Assembly (NCBI GenBank): GCA_964531025.1
Contig: CAZHDY010000001.1
Coordinates: 620,001-684,000, forward strand
Direction of reading: 5' to 3'
Source: CALMEC01 sp964531025
GTDB lineage: Bacteria > Actinomycetota > Thermoleophilia > Miltoncostaeales > Miltoncostaeaceae
DNA: 64,000 bases
A program made the position numbers and the translations under genes. Shown one piece after another: positions 15,553-23,507 of this stretch. The notes beneath the pieces are model-generated. The model worked only from the letters and a program-made list of their open reading frames with translations, was not told the origin of the DNA and ran no database searches. The stretch's first letter is position 1; every line of letters starts with the position of its first letter.

Positions 15553-17218
15553 TGCGTCCCCGGACCTCCCGTCGGCGCGCCATGGCGGCCTGCCCCTCCA
15601 CCATCGCCGCCAGGTCGTCGGCCGTCACCGCCCCGGTCCCGACGAGCACGACGTCGTCGACGATCTCGGAGGCGGCGCGCAGGTCGCCGCCCTCCAGCAG
15701 CCGGATCACGGTCGGTCGGATCTCACGGAGGCGATCGGCACACCCCGCGATGAGCTCCGGCGCGGGGACCGCCCAGACGTCGGCCTCCCGAGGCTCCAGC
15801 TTCAGGATCCCTCCGCCGTACGAGCGACCCACGAGCTCGGCGCTCAGCCGTGTGGCCGAGTTCAGGCCCGCCAGCGGGAGGAACTCCCGCCCGAGCCCAC
15901 GCAGCGATTCTGTCAGATAGACGCCATGTACCGAGTTGAGGTGGTGGACCCCGGCGCTGTTCGTCGTCAGGCGCGGCGAGTCGGCGTTCATGCAGGTGAG
16001 CAGGAGATCCGCCGGCCGCTGGATCGGCACCCGATACCAGGGGGTGCGGACCCGGCATTTGTACGCCTGGTCGACGCCGGCCCGATGACCGGTCTCGATG
16101 TAGTCACGGGCGGCGGGCGACGGATCGTCGGACGGGGCGAAGAGCCAGGTCGCCTGGCCACGACGTCCCAGCGCCGCCATCATCTCGCGCGAGAGCTCGA
16201 GGCCCCGGAGGTGCGTGCTTCCGGGGGGACAGAGGCGGATCAGATCGCGGCGGGTGAGCCCCAGCTCGCGCACGCGCTCCGGCGACAGCGTGAAGTAGCG
16301 GTTGTTGCCGGTCACCATCCCCAGAGTCGTGTCGCCCCACGTCTCCAGGACCGTGAACCGTCCCGCCTCCCGCAGCCGTGCCAGGGGTTCGGCGGCGGCC
16401 GGTTCGACGAGGAGGCCCGTCCATTTCGCCGACGGATCGACGGGTGTCCACGTCTGTGATCCGCCCAGGTGCTCCAGCGCCGCGGCGTCGGTGGCCTCGT
16501 AGATCCGTGCGTGGCCGGCCGGTCCCTCGCCGAAGCCGTCCGCGAGGAGGAGCACGACGTCCGTCTCGGCCTCGGGGAAGACCTGTTCACCGAAGAGCAC
16601 GAGCTCCACGGTGCGGAAGCTCTCGAACAGGAACCGGCGGACAGGAGCGGCGTAGTTCACGCTCAGCAGCTCGGCCGGCAGCACGAGACCCATCCGTCCC
16701 CCCGGACGGAGGAAGAGCGCCGAATGCACCGTGAAGGCGGCCCAGCTCGACGCCAGGGCGCTGAGGGCGACCCCGGCGCGCAGGGCGGCGGCCCGCGAAC
16801 GAGCCCGTGACTCACCGGTGAAGTCCTGGTAGCGGATGTACGGCGGGTTCCCGACGACGACGGAGTGCACCGGCCGGGGTTCGACCAGGAAGAAGTCGTC
16901 CACGACGATCTCGGGCGAGCCTCCGGCGGCCTCGACCCGCGACCGGGCGGCCTCGGCACTCGCCCCGTGGATCTCCACGCCGTGGACGACCGGCGGGTCG
17001 TCCACGGCCCCACTCAGCTGCCGCAGCCGCTGCACCGCCTCGACGAGGAACGCGGCGTCGCCCGCGGACGGTTCCATGACCGTGTCGCCGGGATCGCGGA
17101 CCGCCCAGCGCGTGATGAACCTGGCGATCTCCTCGGGGGTGAAGAACGCTCCACGTGCCTTGCGGGTGGCGGCGACATCACGACCGCGCGGCACGGGGGA
17201 ATCGAACATGTGTTTCAT
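15542..17218 (-). CDS. N6-adenine DNA methyltransferase (Eco57I/TaqI-like), restriction-modification system
   Basis: 558 residues. Motif I-like EPSAGDAAFLVEA binds AdoMet, and VVVGNPPYIRYQD is the catalytic NPPY of amino-methyltransferases. The N-terminal RKARGAFFTPEEIARFITRW is the typical opening of Eco57I-type enzymes. A long C-terminal half (LKLEPREADVWAVPAP) probably recognises the target. It is upstream of and coupled to the endonuclease gene, so it likely protects host DNA at the same site. The start is the ATG at 17218, with 17209 as an alternative; no ribosome binding site is clear. Confidence 0.88.
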   Translation of the reverse strand: MKHMFDSPVPRGRDVAATRKARGAFFTPEEIARFITRWAVRDPGDTVMEPSAGDAAFLVEAVQRLRQLSGAVDDPPVVHGVEIHGASAEAARSRVEAAGGSPEIVVDDFFLVEPRPVHSVVVGNPPYIRYQDFTGESRARSRAAALRAGVALSALASSWAAFTVHSALFLRPGGRMGLVLPAELLSVNYAAPVRRFLFESFRTVELVLFGEQVFPEAETDVVLLLADGFGEGPAGHARIYEATDAAALEHLGGSQTWTPVDPSAKWTGLLVEPAAAEPLARLREAGRFTVLETWGDTTLGMVTGNNRYFTLSPERVRELGLTRRDLIRLCPPGSTHLRGLELSREMMAALGRRGQATWLFAPSDDPSPAARDYIETGHRAGVDQAYKCRVRTPWYRVPIQRPADLLLTCMNADSPRLTTNSAGVHHLNSVHGVYLTESLRGLGREFLPLAGLNSATRLSAELVGRSYGGGILKLEPREADVWAVPAPELIAGCADRLREIRPTVIRLLEGGDLRAASEIVDDVVLVGTGAVTADDLAAMVEGQAAMARRREVRGRSGR

Positions 17219-17355
17219 TATGAACGACCGTTCCGACAGATCCCCGGCTCGCGGAACACCGATGGGCGGCGAAAGGCCGGAACGTCCGATCGTCCGGCCA
17301 CGTCGTTGGCATGTCGTGGGCGGGTGTGGCAGGATGACCGGGACGCATTGACGTC

Positions 17356-17409
17356 ACGGCGGTGGGGCTCGCCGTACCCAACCTCGGACCTCCGACGACA
17401 GTCCCTACC
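17356..17409 (+). promoter_or_regulatory. Fluoride riboswitch aptamer (crcB motif)
   Basis: ACGGCG and CGCCGT form the first stem around the loop GTGGGGCT. TCGGA and TCCGA form the second stem. AGTCCC at 17400-17405 can pair with loop bases GGGGCT (17364-17369) to close the pseudoknot, and the conserved CCCTACC tail follows. Order and pairing match the crystal-structure fluoride aptamer as I remember it (GAGGCC/GGCCTC pseudoknot), with different bases but kept pairing. The two fluoride-channel genes downstream support the call. The GAUG of the consensus is GGUG here. Confidence 0.78.
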
Positions 17410-17442
17410 TCATATGCGCATACGCGTACCTGAAGGTAGGAG
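17404..17442 (+). promoter_or_regulatory. Riboswitch expression platform sequestering a ribosome binding site
   Basis: CCTACCT (17404-17410), part of the aptamer tail, is complementary to AGGTAGG (17434-17440), which overlaps the AGGAG ribosome binding site at 17438-17442 for the GTG at 17448. Fluoride-bound aptamer would keep the tail in place and free the site, giving translational ON control. This is inferred from pairing alone. Confidence 0.6.
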
Positions 17443-17447
17443 ATCTC

Positions 17448-17843
17448 GTGATGGATGTCGTCATCCCAGCAGCTGTCGCCCGTTCGGGCGTGGTTGACGC
17501 TGTTCTCCTCCTCGCCGACGGCGCGGCGGGACACCCTGCCGCGCCGTCGGACACCCGTCTGAGCGTCCGGCACCCCTCCGGGCCCTCAGATGCCATCGCC
17601 GCCGCCGATGTCGTCGCATGGTCATCCGCCTCGTGGTCACACGCCGTCCGCCTCGTCACCGACGCGGTCCGTGCGGACGCGGGCTCCGGCCGATGCCGCG
17701 GCGCGAGGCGCCGATGGGAGGTGCGGGGCGGGGTTCCCACTCCGGCTCCGCCACCGCACCCGCTGTCGACCGCCGTGGTCCGTCCCCGATCCCGTCCTGA
17801 CGGGACCCCACATCGTCTCGACCATATGCGGGCGTTCCGATGA
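17448..17843 (+). CDS. Small ORF of unknown function, first in the fluoride operon
   Basis: 131 residues from a GTG with AGGAG 5 nt upstream; the second codon is ATG. The N-terminal part (VVIPAAVARSGVVDAVLLLA) is hydrophobic; the rest is Ala/Arg/Pro-rich without a recognised domain. Third positions are GC-rich for about the first 90 codons, then less regular. A long hairpin (17517-17548) lies inside it. It could be a real small protein, or a leader whose translation affects the downstream genes. Its ribosome binding site is what the riboswitch appears to control. Confidence 0.42.
   Translation: MMDVVIPAAVARSGVVDAVLLLADGAAGHPAAPSDTRLSVRHPSGPSDAIAAADVVAWSSASWSHAVRLVTDAVRADAGSGRCRGARRRWEVRGGVPTPAPPPHPLSTAVVRPRSRPDGTPHRLDHMRAFR
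17517..17548. other. Strong hairpin within the fluoride operon leader
   Basis: GACGGCGCGGC and GCCGCGCCGTC pair perfectly (11 bp) around a 10-nt loop. It lies inside the small ORF, about 110 nt after the riboswitch. It has no T run. If the ORF is not translated it could act as an early stop for transcription, as an alternative to translational control. Confidence 0.4.
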
Positions 17844-17865
17844 CCCCGCCGGAAGGAAACCCACC

Positions 17866-18384
17866 ATGAGCGATGCCGCCACCCATGTCATCGTCGGCGT
17901 CATCCCCGGGCAGCCGGACGCGCTGGTCCGGACCGCCGCGACGTTCGCCGAGCACTTCGATGCCGACCTCGTGTGCGCGTACGTCGACAACTCCCACTAT
18001 GCCGCCGGCCATCGCCCCGACGGAACGGTCGTGACGATGCCGATCGACCCCGACCTCGTCGACGACGAGGAGGGCTTCGACCCGGACCTGTTCGCCGCGC
18101 TCGCGGATCTCCTGGAGGGGAGGTCCGTTCGATGGACGGTCCGGTACCTCGTCGGCGGACCGGCGCAGGAGCTCGGCCGCCTTGCGGACGAACTGAACGC
18201 CGCCATGATCGTCGTCGGCACCCGTGAGGCGGGCGTCAAGCGGTCCCTCCACGAGTTCTTCAACGGTTCCGTCGCCGTCCAGCTGGCGCATCGCCAGCAC
18301 CGCCCGGTGGTCGTCGTGCCTCTCGACCCGGTGCCCGACGACGGGGTCCTGCCCTGGCAGACCGGCGCCGATGCGTCCGATTGA
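17866..18384 (+). CDS. Universal stress protein family protein
   Basis: 172 residues from the ATG at 17866 with GGAAGG 8 nt upstream. VIVGVIPGQPDALVRTAATF is the first strand/helix of the UspA fold. AAMIVVGTREAGVKRSLHEF followed by GSVAVQLAHRQHRPVVVVP is the ATP-binding G-2x-G-9x-G(S/T) region. UspA-like proteins sit beside fluoride channels in many genomes; here it lies between the riboswitch and the two crcB genes, and the crcB start region overlaps its end. A role in the fluoride stress response is inferred from position. Confidence 0.87.
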   Translation: MSDAATHVIVGVIPGQPDALVRTAATFAEHFDADLVCAYVDNSHYAAGHRPDGTVVTMPIDPDLVDDEEGFDPDLFAALADLLEGRSVRWTVRYLVGGPAQELGRLADELNAAMIVVGTREAGVKRSLHEFFNGSVAVQLAHRQHRPVVVVPLDPVPDDGVLPWQTGADASD

Positions 18385-18443
18385 CACGTCGCGGCCGCCG
18401 CACCCCTCCCCCTGTCCGAATCCACGACCGACCGACCATCCAC

Positions 18444-18947
18444 ATGGAAACACCACCCGCACCCTCCGCACACGACGTCTCCCGCGTCGACGCCCCACCC
18501 GCGAGCCACCACGTGCCGCGCCCGCGTTCCCGCCCCGTCCACCTGCGGGCGCGCTTCCTCCTCCTCGTCCTGGCGGGTGGGACCCTTGGCACGGCGGCCC
18601 GTCAGGCACTGGTCCTGACGTTCCCGACGGTTGGCATCCCCTGGACGATCTTCGCGATCAACATCGCCGGGGCGTTCATCCTCGGCGTGCTGCTGGATTC
18701 GCTGGTCCGGTGCGGGCTGAGCCGCCGCCGGTCACGCACGGTCCGCCTGCTGCTGGGCACCGGATTCCTGGGTGGTTTCACGACGTACAGCGCGCTGGCG
18801 ACCGACACCGCCCACCTGATCGGCGACGGCTCACCCGGTCGCGGCATGGGCTACGCGGTGCTGACGGTCGTGGTCGGCGCCGTGGCCACCTGGGGCGGTA
18901 TCGCCACCGCGACGGCCGTACGTCCGCACGCCGAGAGGGCGGCATGA
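18444..18947 (+). CDS. crcB: Fluoride channel subunit CrcB/Fluc (first)
   Basis: 167 residues from the ATG at 18444; a TTG at 18381 overlapping the previous stop is an alternative. A polar N-terminal extension of about 45 residues precedes four helices. GGTLGTAARQAL, FAINIAGAFILGVLLD and GTGFLGGFTTYSALATD are the conserved Fluc motifs, with the Asn of the second and the polar T/S track of the third lining the fluoride path. Its end overlaps the second crcB gene by 4 nt. Paired unequal crcB genes usually make heterodimers. Confidence 0.92.
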   Translation: METPPAPSAHDVSRVDAPPASHHVPRPRSRPVHLRARFLLLVLAGGTLGTAARQALVLTFPTVGIPWTIFAINIAGAFILGVLLDSLVRCGLSRRRSRTVRLLLGTGFLGGFTTYSALATDTAHLIGDGSPGRGMGYAVLTVVVGAVATWGGIATATAVRPHAERAA

Positions 18948-19327
18948 GCATGTCACCGACCGTGTTCATCCTGCTCGCCCTCGCGGGGGGCGTCGGCGCC
19001 GCCTCACGGCTGGCCCTGGACGGCATCATCCAGTCCCGTGTCCGCAGCGCGGTACCGTGGGGCACGATCACGATCAACGTCACGGGCTCATTGGCCCTGG
19101 GCCTCGTCGCCGGGCTGACGACCGCCAACGTCCTGCCCGAGTCGTGGCATCTGGTCATCGGATCGGGGCTGCTCGGCGGGTACACCACGTTCTCCACCGC
19201 GAGCTTCGAGTCGGTGCGGCTCGTCCAGGGCGGCGGATGGGTCGTGGGCTCCCTCCACGGCTTCGGGACACTCGTCGGTGCGACCGCGGCCGCCGGACTC
19301 GGCCTGTGGATCGGGTCCCTGCTGTGA
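18944..19327 (+). CDS. crcB: Fluoride channel subunit CrcB/Fluc (second)
   Basis: 127 residues, standard Fluc length, with four helices. GGVGAASRLALDGI, TITINVTGSLALGLVAG and GSGLLGGYTTFSTASFES are the conserved motifs. It starts with an ATGA overlap of the first crcB, so the two subunits should be made in step. It exports fluoride passively across the inner membrane under control of the upstream riboswitch. Confidence 0.93.
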   Translation: MSMSPTVFILLALAGGVGAASRLALDGIIQSRVRSAVPWGTITINVTGSLALGLVAGLTTANVLPESWHLVIGSGLLGGYTTFSTASFESVRLVQGGGWVVGSLHGFGTLVGATAAAGLGLWIGSLL

Positions 19328-19382
19328 ACATTTCGCGGCTGCAACGGGCGCGATCATGTCACCACGATGACAAGGGGCCGGC

Positions 19383-19952
19383 ATGAGCGATCGCACGCGG
19401 CGACGGACCGTGGTCCTCGTGCGACACGGGCAGACCGCCCTCAACGCCGAGGGGCGTCTGCGGGGGCTGGCCGATCCCGAGCTCACGCCGACCGGGATCG
19501 AGCAGGCCCACGACACCGCCGACGCCCTCCGTCGCCTGGACGTGGGCCGCGTGATCTCGAGCCCTCTCCTACGAGCCGTGGCCACGGCGCAGATCATCGC
19601 CGACGTCACCGGTGCGGAGTTCGCCGTCGACCCCGCGTGGACCGATCGCGACTACGGGCCGTGGACCGGACACCGGACGGCCGACGTCATCGCGCGATGG
19701 GGCGGCGTCGACGCGGCGCCCGGCGTGGAGGCGCGACCGGACGTGACCGGCCGGGCCCTGAGAGCCCTTGCCGCCGTCCTCGATGCACCGGCGCACGCGC
19801 CGACCGTGGTCGTCACCCACGACGCGATCATCCGCTCCCTGATCGGCAGCCTCCGCCCGGATCTCGCGCCGCGGATCGAGACCGGCTCGTGGGCCCGGCT
19901 CGTCCACGACGGTGACATCTGGACCGTCGCGTCCGTCGACAGCGCCGACTGA
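19383..19952 (+). CDS. Histidine phosphatase family protein (phosphoglycerate mutase-like)
   Basis: 189 residues. LVRHGQTALNAEGRLRG carries the catalytic RHG triad near residue 14. SSPLLRAVATAQ holds the second conserved Arg, and VVVTHDAIIRSLIG the second catalytic His. The family covers 2,3-bisphosphoglycerate-dependent mutases, CobC-like and broad phosphatases. It is short and lies 55 nt after crcB, so it may belong to the fluoride operon. Glycolytic mutase activity is covered by the unrelated gpmI on the opposite strand, so a phosphatase role is more likely. Confidence 0.85.
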   Translation: MSDRTRRRTVVLVRHGQTALNAEGRLRGLADPELTPTGIEQAHDTADALRRLDVGRVISSPLLRAVATAQIIADVTGAEFAVDPAWTDRDYGPWTGHRTADVIARWGGVDAAPGVEARPDVTGRALRALAAVLDAPAHAPTVVVTHDAIIRSLIGSLRPDLAPRIETGSWARLVHDGDIWTVASVDSAD

Positions 19953-20015
19953 CGTATCACCCGCCGGGTCGGCGACCCGACCGATGCCACGATGCCCCGT
20001 CCGGATGCCCGACGA

Positions 20016-21515
20016 TCAGTCGGTGAGGACGTCCCCGGTCATGAGTGCTGACGTGTCCCAGCCGTTGAGGGCGCACAGGGTCGGGGCGACGTCGCCCAGC
20101 TTGCCCTCCCGCAGAGGGAGGCCGGCCCGGTCGATCCACAGCGGCACCGGGTTGGTCGTGTGCGCCGTGTTGGGGCTGCCGTCCGGCTCGATCATGACCT
20201 CCGAGTTCCCGTGGTCGGCGGTGACGGCCAGGAGGCCGCCCACCGAGCGCACCGCGGCGCGGATGTCGCCCATGCAGCGGTCGACGGCCTCGATACCCGC
20301 CACGGCGGCCGGGACGACCCCGGTGTGGCCGACCATGTCGGCGTTGGCGAAGTTCACGATGACCAGCTCTGGCGCATCGGCCGACCGGATGCCCTCGACC
20401 ACCGCGGCGCCGACACCGGCGGCGCTCATCTCGGGGGCCTCGTCGTAGGTGGCGACATGCTGGGGCGACTGGATGAGGACGCGGTCCTCACCGTCGAACG
20501 GTTCCTCGCGACCGCCGTTGAAGAAGTAGGTGACGTGCGCGTACTTCTCGGTCTCGGCGATGTGGAGCTGACGGAGACCCATGCCGCTCACATGCTCCGC
20601 GAGGCCCTGCCGCACGTTCTCGGACTCGAAGGCAACCGGCAGCGTCCACTCGGCGCGGTAGCGCGTCATCGTCGCCATGTGGGGCGCGGACCAGTCCGCG
20701 CCCCGGTCGAAGCCGTCGAAGGCGGGGTCCGACAGCGCCTGCGTCAGCTGGCGCGCGCGGTCGGGACGGAAGTTCCAGTAGATGACCGCGTCGCCGGGGC
20801 GCACGCGACCGGAGGCCGGGTCGCCGATCACCCACGGCTCGATGAACTCGTCGGTGGTGCCCCGCTCGTACGACGCGCGGATGGCGGCCGCCGCCGAGCC
20901 GGCGCGTTCACCCTCACCGTGCACCATGGCGTCATAGGCCCGCTTCGTGCGGTCCCACCGCTTGTCGCGGTCCATCGCCCAGTACCGGCCGCAGACCGTC
21001 GCGACGGTGACCCCGTCGGCCTCCAGGGACTCGATGTAGCCGACGGCGTCGTCGGGACGCGAGTCGCGGCCGTCGGTGAGCGCGTGCACGTAGATCCGCT
21101 CCACCCCGCGGGCACGGGCCATGGCGATCAGCGCGTCGAGGTGACGCTGACTGGCGTGCACACCACCGCCGCCGATCAGCCCGACCAGGTGGAGCGCATG
21201 GCCGGAGGCCGCGTCCATGGCGGTCGTGAGCGCGGGCACGTCACGGATCGAGCCGTCGGCGATGGCCTCGTCGATGCGCACGAGCATCTGTGCCACCCGT
21301 CGTCCTGCGCCGAGGTTCAGATGGCCGACCTCCGAGTTCCCCATCTGACCGTCCGGAAGGCCGACCGGAAGGCCGGACGCGTTCAGGCGTGTGCCGGACC
21401 CCTCACGTGCGAGCGCATCGAGATTGGGCGTCGATGCGAGCGCCACGGCGTTCCCCGGCCCCGGGGGCGCGATTCCGAATCCGTCGATGACGACGAGGAC
21501 GAGTGGAGAGGCCAT
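20016..21515 (-). CDS. gpmI: 2,3-bisphosphoglycerate-independent phosphoglycerate mutase
   Basis: 499 residues, normal length. VVIDGFGI binds the Mn pair. GQMGNSEVGHLN contains the catalytic Ser61. NFANADMVGHTG and VTADHGNSE carry the remaining metal ligands of the alkaline-phosphatase-like domain. It interconverts 3- and 2-phosphoglycerate. It is last in the gap-pgk-tpiA-gpmI run, 46 nt after tpiA, with a GGAG before the ATG. Confidence 0.96.
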   Translation of the reverse strand: MASPLVLVVIDGFGIAPPGPGNAVALASTPNLDALAREGSGTRLNASGLPVGLPDGQMGNSEVGHLNLGAGRRVAQMLVRIDEAIADGSIRDVPALTTAMDAASGHALHLVGLIGGGGVHASQRHLDALIAMARARGVERIYVHALTDGRDSRPDDAVGYIESLEADGVTVATVCGRYWAMDRDKRWDRTKRAYDAMVHGEGERAGSAAAAIRASYERGTTDEFIEPWVIGDPASGRVRPGDAVIYWNFRPDRARQLTQALSDPAFDGFDRGADWSAPHMATMTRYRAEWTLPVAFESENVRQGLAEHVSGMGLRQLHIAETEKYAHVTYFFNGGREEPFDGEDRVLIQSPQHVATYDEAPEMSAAGVGAAVVEGIRSADAPELVIVNFANADMVGHTGVVPAAVAGIEAVDRCMGDIRAAVRSVGGLLAVTADHGNSEVMIEPDGSPNTAHTTNPVPLWIDRAGLPLREGKLGDVAPTLCALNGWDTSALMTGDVLTD

Positions 21516-21561
21516 GACGCTCCGATCAGACGTGGATGTTTGGTTGGCGGATGCCGTGTGG

Positions 21562-22317
21562 TCAGGCCGGCGCGCCGGCGCGCACGATGGCGGCGAACTT
21601 CTCCGGATCGAGACTCGCGCCGCCGACCAGCCCTCCATCCACGTTCGGCTGTGCGAAGAGCTCGGCCGCGTTGTCGGGGCTGACGCTCCCGCCGTAGAGC
21701 ACCCGTAGGGCACCTCCGTCGAAGCGCTCGGCGACGACGCTGCGCACGTGGGCACAGGCCTCCTCGGCCTGCTCGGGGCTCGCGACCCGGCCGGTGCCGA
21801 TGGCCCAGATGGGCTCGTAGGCGACGGCGATGGCATCCTGCTCGTCGGGTGACACCTGCGCGAGGCCGGCACGCACCTGCCCGGTGAGCCAGTCCAGCGT
21901 CTCGCCGCCGTCACGCTGTTCGAGCGACTCACCGCAGCACATGATGACGCGGAGTCCGGCGTCCAGGGCCGCACGCACACGCGCGGCGACCTGGTCGTCC
22001 GTCTCGCCCGCGGCGCGACGCTCCGAGTGGCCGACGAGCGTGCCGGTGGCCCCGGTCGAGACGATCATCCCGGCGCTGATCTCACCGGTGTGCGCGCCGT
22101 CGGCCGCCTCGTGCACCGCCTGTGCCAGCACGCTGATGCCCGAACCCTCCACGGCCTTCGCCGCGGCCTCGAGCGCGATGTACGGAGGACAGACCGCGAC
22201 CTCCACACCGGAGACATCGGCGACGAGCCCGGCGAGGGACCGACAGTGGGTGGTGGCGTCGGCGGCCGTCTTGAACATCTTCCAGTTGCCGGCGACGATG
22301 GGTGTGCGTGTGCTCAT
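21562..22317 (-). CDS. tpiA: Triosephosphate isomerase
   Basis: 251 residues. GNWKMFK gives Asn11 and Lys13, VGHSERR the electrophile His97, and VAYEPIWAIGTG the catalytic base Glu168. YGGSVSPDNA and GGLVGGASLDPEKF form the phosphate-binding loops. It interconverts dihydroxyacetone phosphate and glyceraldehyde 3-phosphate. Its ATG overlaps the pgk stop (ATGA), so the two are coupled. Confidence 0.97.
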   Translation of the reverse strand: MSTRTPIVAGNWKMFKTAADATTHCRSLAGLVADVSGVEVAVCPPYIALEAAAKAVEGSGISVLAQAVHEAADGAHTGEISAGMIVSTGATGTLVGHSERRAAGETDDQVAARVRAALDAGLRVIMCCGESLEQRDGGETLDWLTGQVRAGLAQVSPDEQDAIAVAYEPIWAIGTGRVASPEQAEEACAHVRSVVAERFDGGALRVLYGGSVSPDNAAELFAQPNVDGGLVGGASLDPEKFAAIVRAGAPA

Positions 22318-23504
22318 GATTTCGTGAGGGCGGCGACGCCGGGAAGGGTCCGGCCCTCGAGCATCTCGAGAGAGGCCCCACCGCCCGTGGAGACGTGGGT
22401 GAACTTGTCCTCGAGCCCGAACTGGGCCACGGCGGCGCCGGAGTCGCCGCCACCGACCACCGTGGTGGCCGTCGAGTCGGCCATCGCATCGGCGACGGCC
22501 CGGGTGCCCGCCGCGAACGGCGGGATCTCGAACGCGCCCATCGGCCCGTTCCAGAACACCGTGCCCGCCTCGGCGATCGCCTCGGCGTATGCGGCGGCGG
22601 TGCGGGGACCGATGTCGACGCCCATGCCCCATGCGGGGATGGCGTCGCTGGGCACGACCTCGCGCTTGCTGTCGGCCTCGAACTTGTCGGCGACGAGGAT
22701 GTCGATGGGTAGTTGCAGCGTGCAGTTGACCTGCGCGGCGCGGTCCAGGAGGTCGCGTGCCAGCTTCTGCGTCTCCTCGTCCTCGTGCAGCGACTTGCCC
22801 ACCCCGTCGCCGAGGGCGGCGAAGAAGGTGAAGCACATTGCGCCACCGATGAGGATGCGATCGGTGACCCGGAGCAGGTGCTCGATCAGAGGGAGTTTGT
22901 CCGAGACCTTCGATCCGCCGAGAACGGCGACGAAGGGCTCCTTCGGATTCTCCAGCAGGCCGCTGATGAACGCGACCTCACGTGCCAGGAGCAGGCCGGC
23001 CGTCGCCGGCAGGACGTGTGCGACGCCCTCCGTGGAGGCATGAGCGCGGTGCGCGGCGCCGAACGCGTCATTGACGTACTGAGTGAAGCCGGCGGCGAGA
23101 GCCGCGGCGAACCCAGGGTCGTTCTTCTCCTCCTCCGCGTGGAAGCGGAGGTTCTCGAGCAGGAGCACCCGGCCGGGCTGAAGCGCGTCGACCTTGGCGT
23201 GGACGGCGTCGCCGACGCTGTCGGGAGCGAGCTCGACCGGGACACCGAGGAGCTCGGAGAGACGTTCTGCCACGGGTGCGAGCGAGAGTTCGGGCTTCAC
23301 CTCTCCCTTGGGGCGCCCGAGGTGACTACAGACCGCGACGGCGGCACCGGCGTCCAGCAGATGCTTGATGGTCGGGACGGACGCACGGATACGCGTGTCG
23401 TCGGTGATCCGACCGTCGTCCAGGGGGACGTTGAGGTCGGACCGGACCAGGACCTTCGCGCCGGCCCAGTCGTGGCCGGCGCTCGTGATGTCGGTGAGGG
23501 CCAT
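22314..23504 (-). CDS. pgk: Phosphoglycerate kinase
   Basis: 396 residues. VLVRSDLNVPLDDG and SHLGRPKGE bind the 3-phosphoglycerate side, LGGSKVSDKL lies in the hinge region, and GGGDSGAAVAQFG with STGGGASLEMLEG binds the nucleotide. It makes ATP from 1,3-bisphosphoglycerate. It begins 3 nt after the gap stop codon. Confidence 0.97.
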   Translation of the reverse strand: MALTDITSAGHDWAGAKVLVRSDLNVPLDDGRITDDTRIRASVPTIKHLLDAGAAVAVCSHLGRPKGEVKPELSLAPVAERLSELLGVPVELAPDSVGDAVHAKVDALQPGRVLLLENLRFHAEEEKNDPGFAAALAAGFTQYVNDAFGAAHRAHASTEGVAHVLPATAGLLLAREVAFISGLLENPKEPFVAVLGGSKVSDKLPLIEHLLRVTDRILIGGAMCFTFFAALGDGVGKSLHEDEETQKLARDLLDRAAQVNCTLQLPIDILVADKFEADSKREVVPSDAIPAWGMGVDIGPRTAAAYAEAIAEAGTVFWNGPMGAFEIPPFAAGTRAVADAMADSTATTVVGGGDSGAAVAQFGLEDKFTHVSTGGGASLEMLEGRTLPGVAALTKS

Positions 23505-23507
23505 CGA

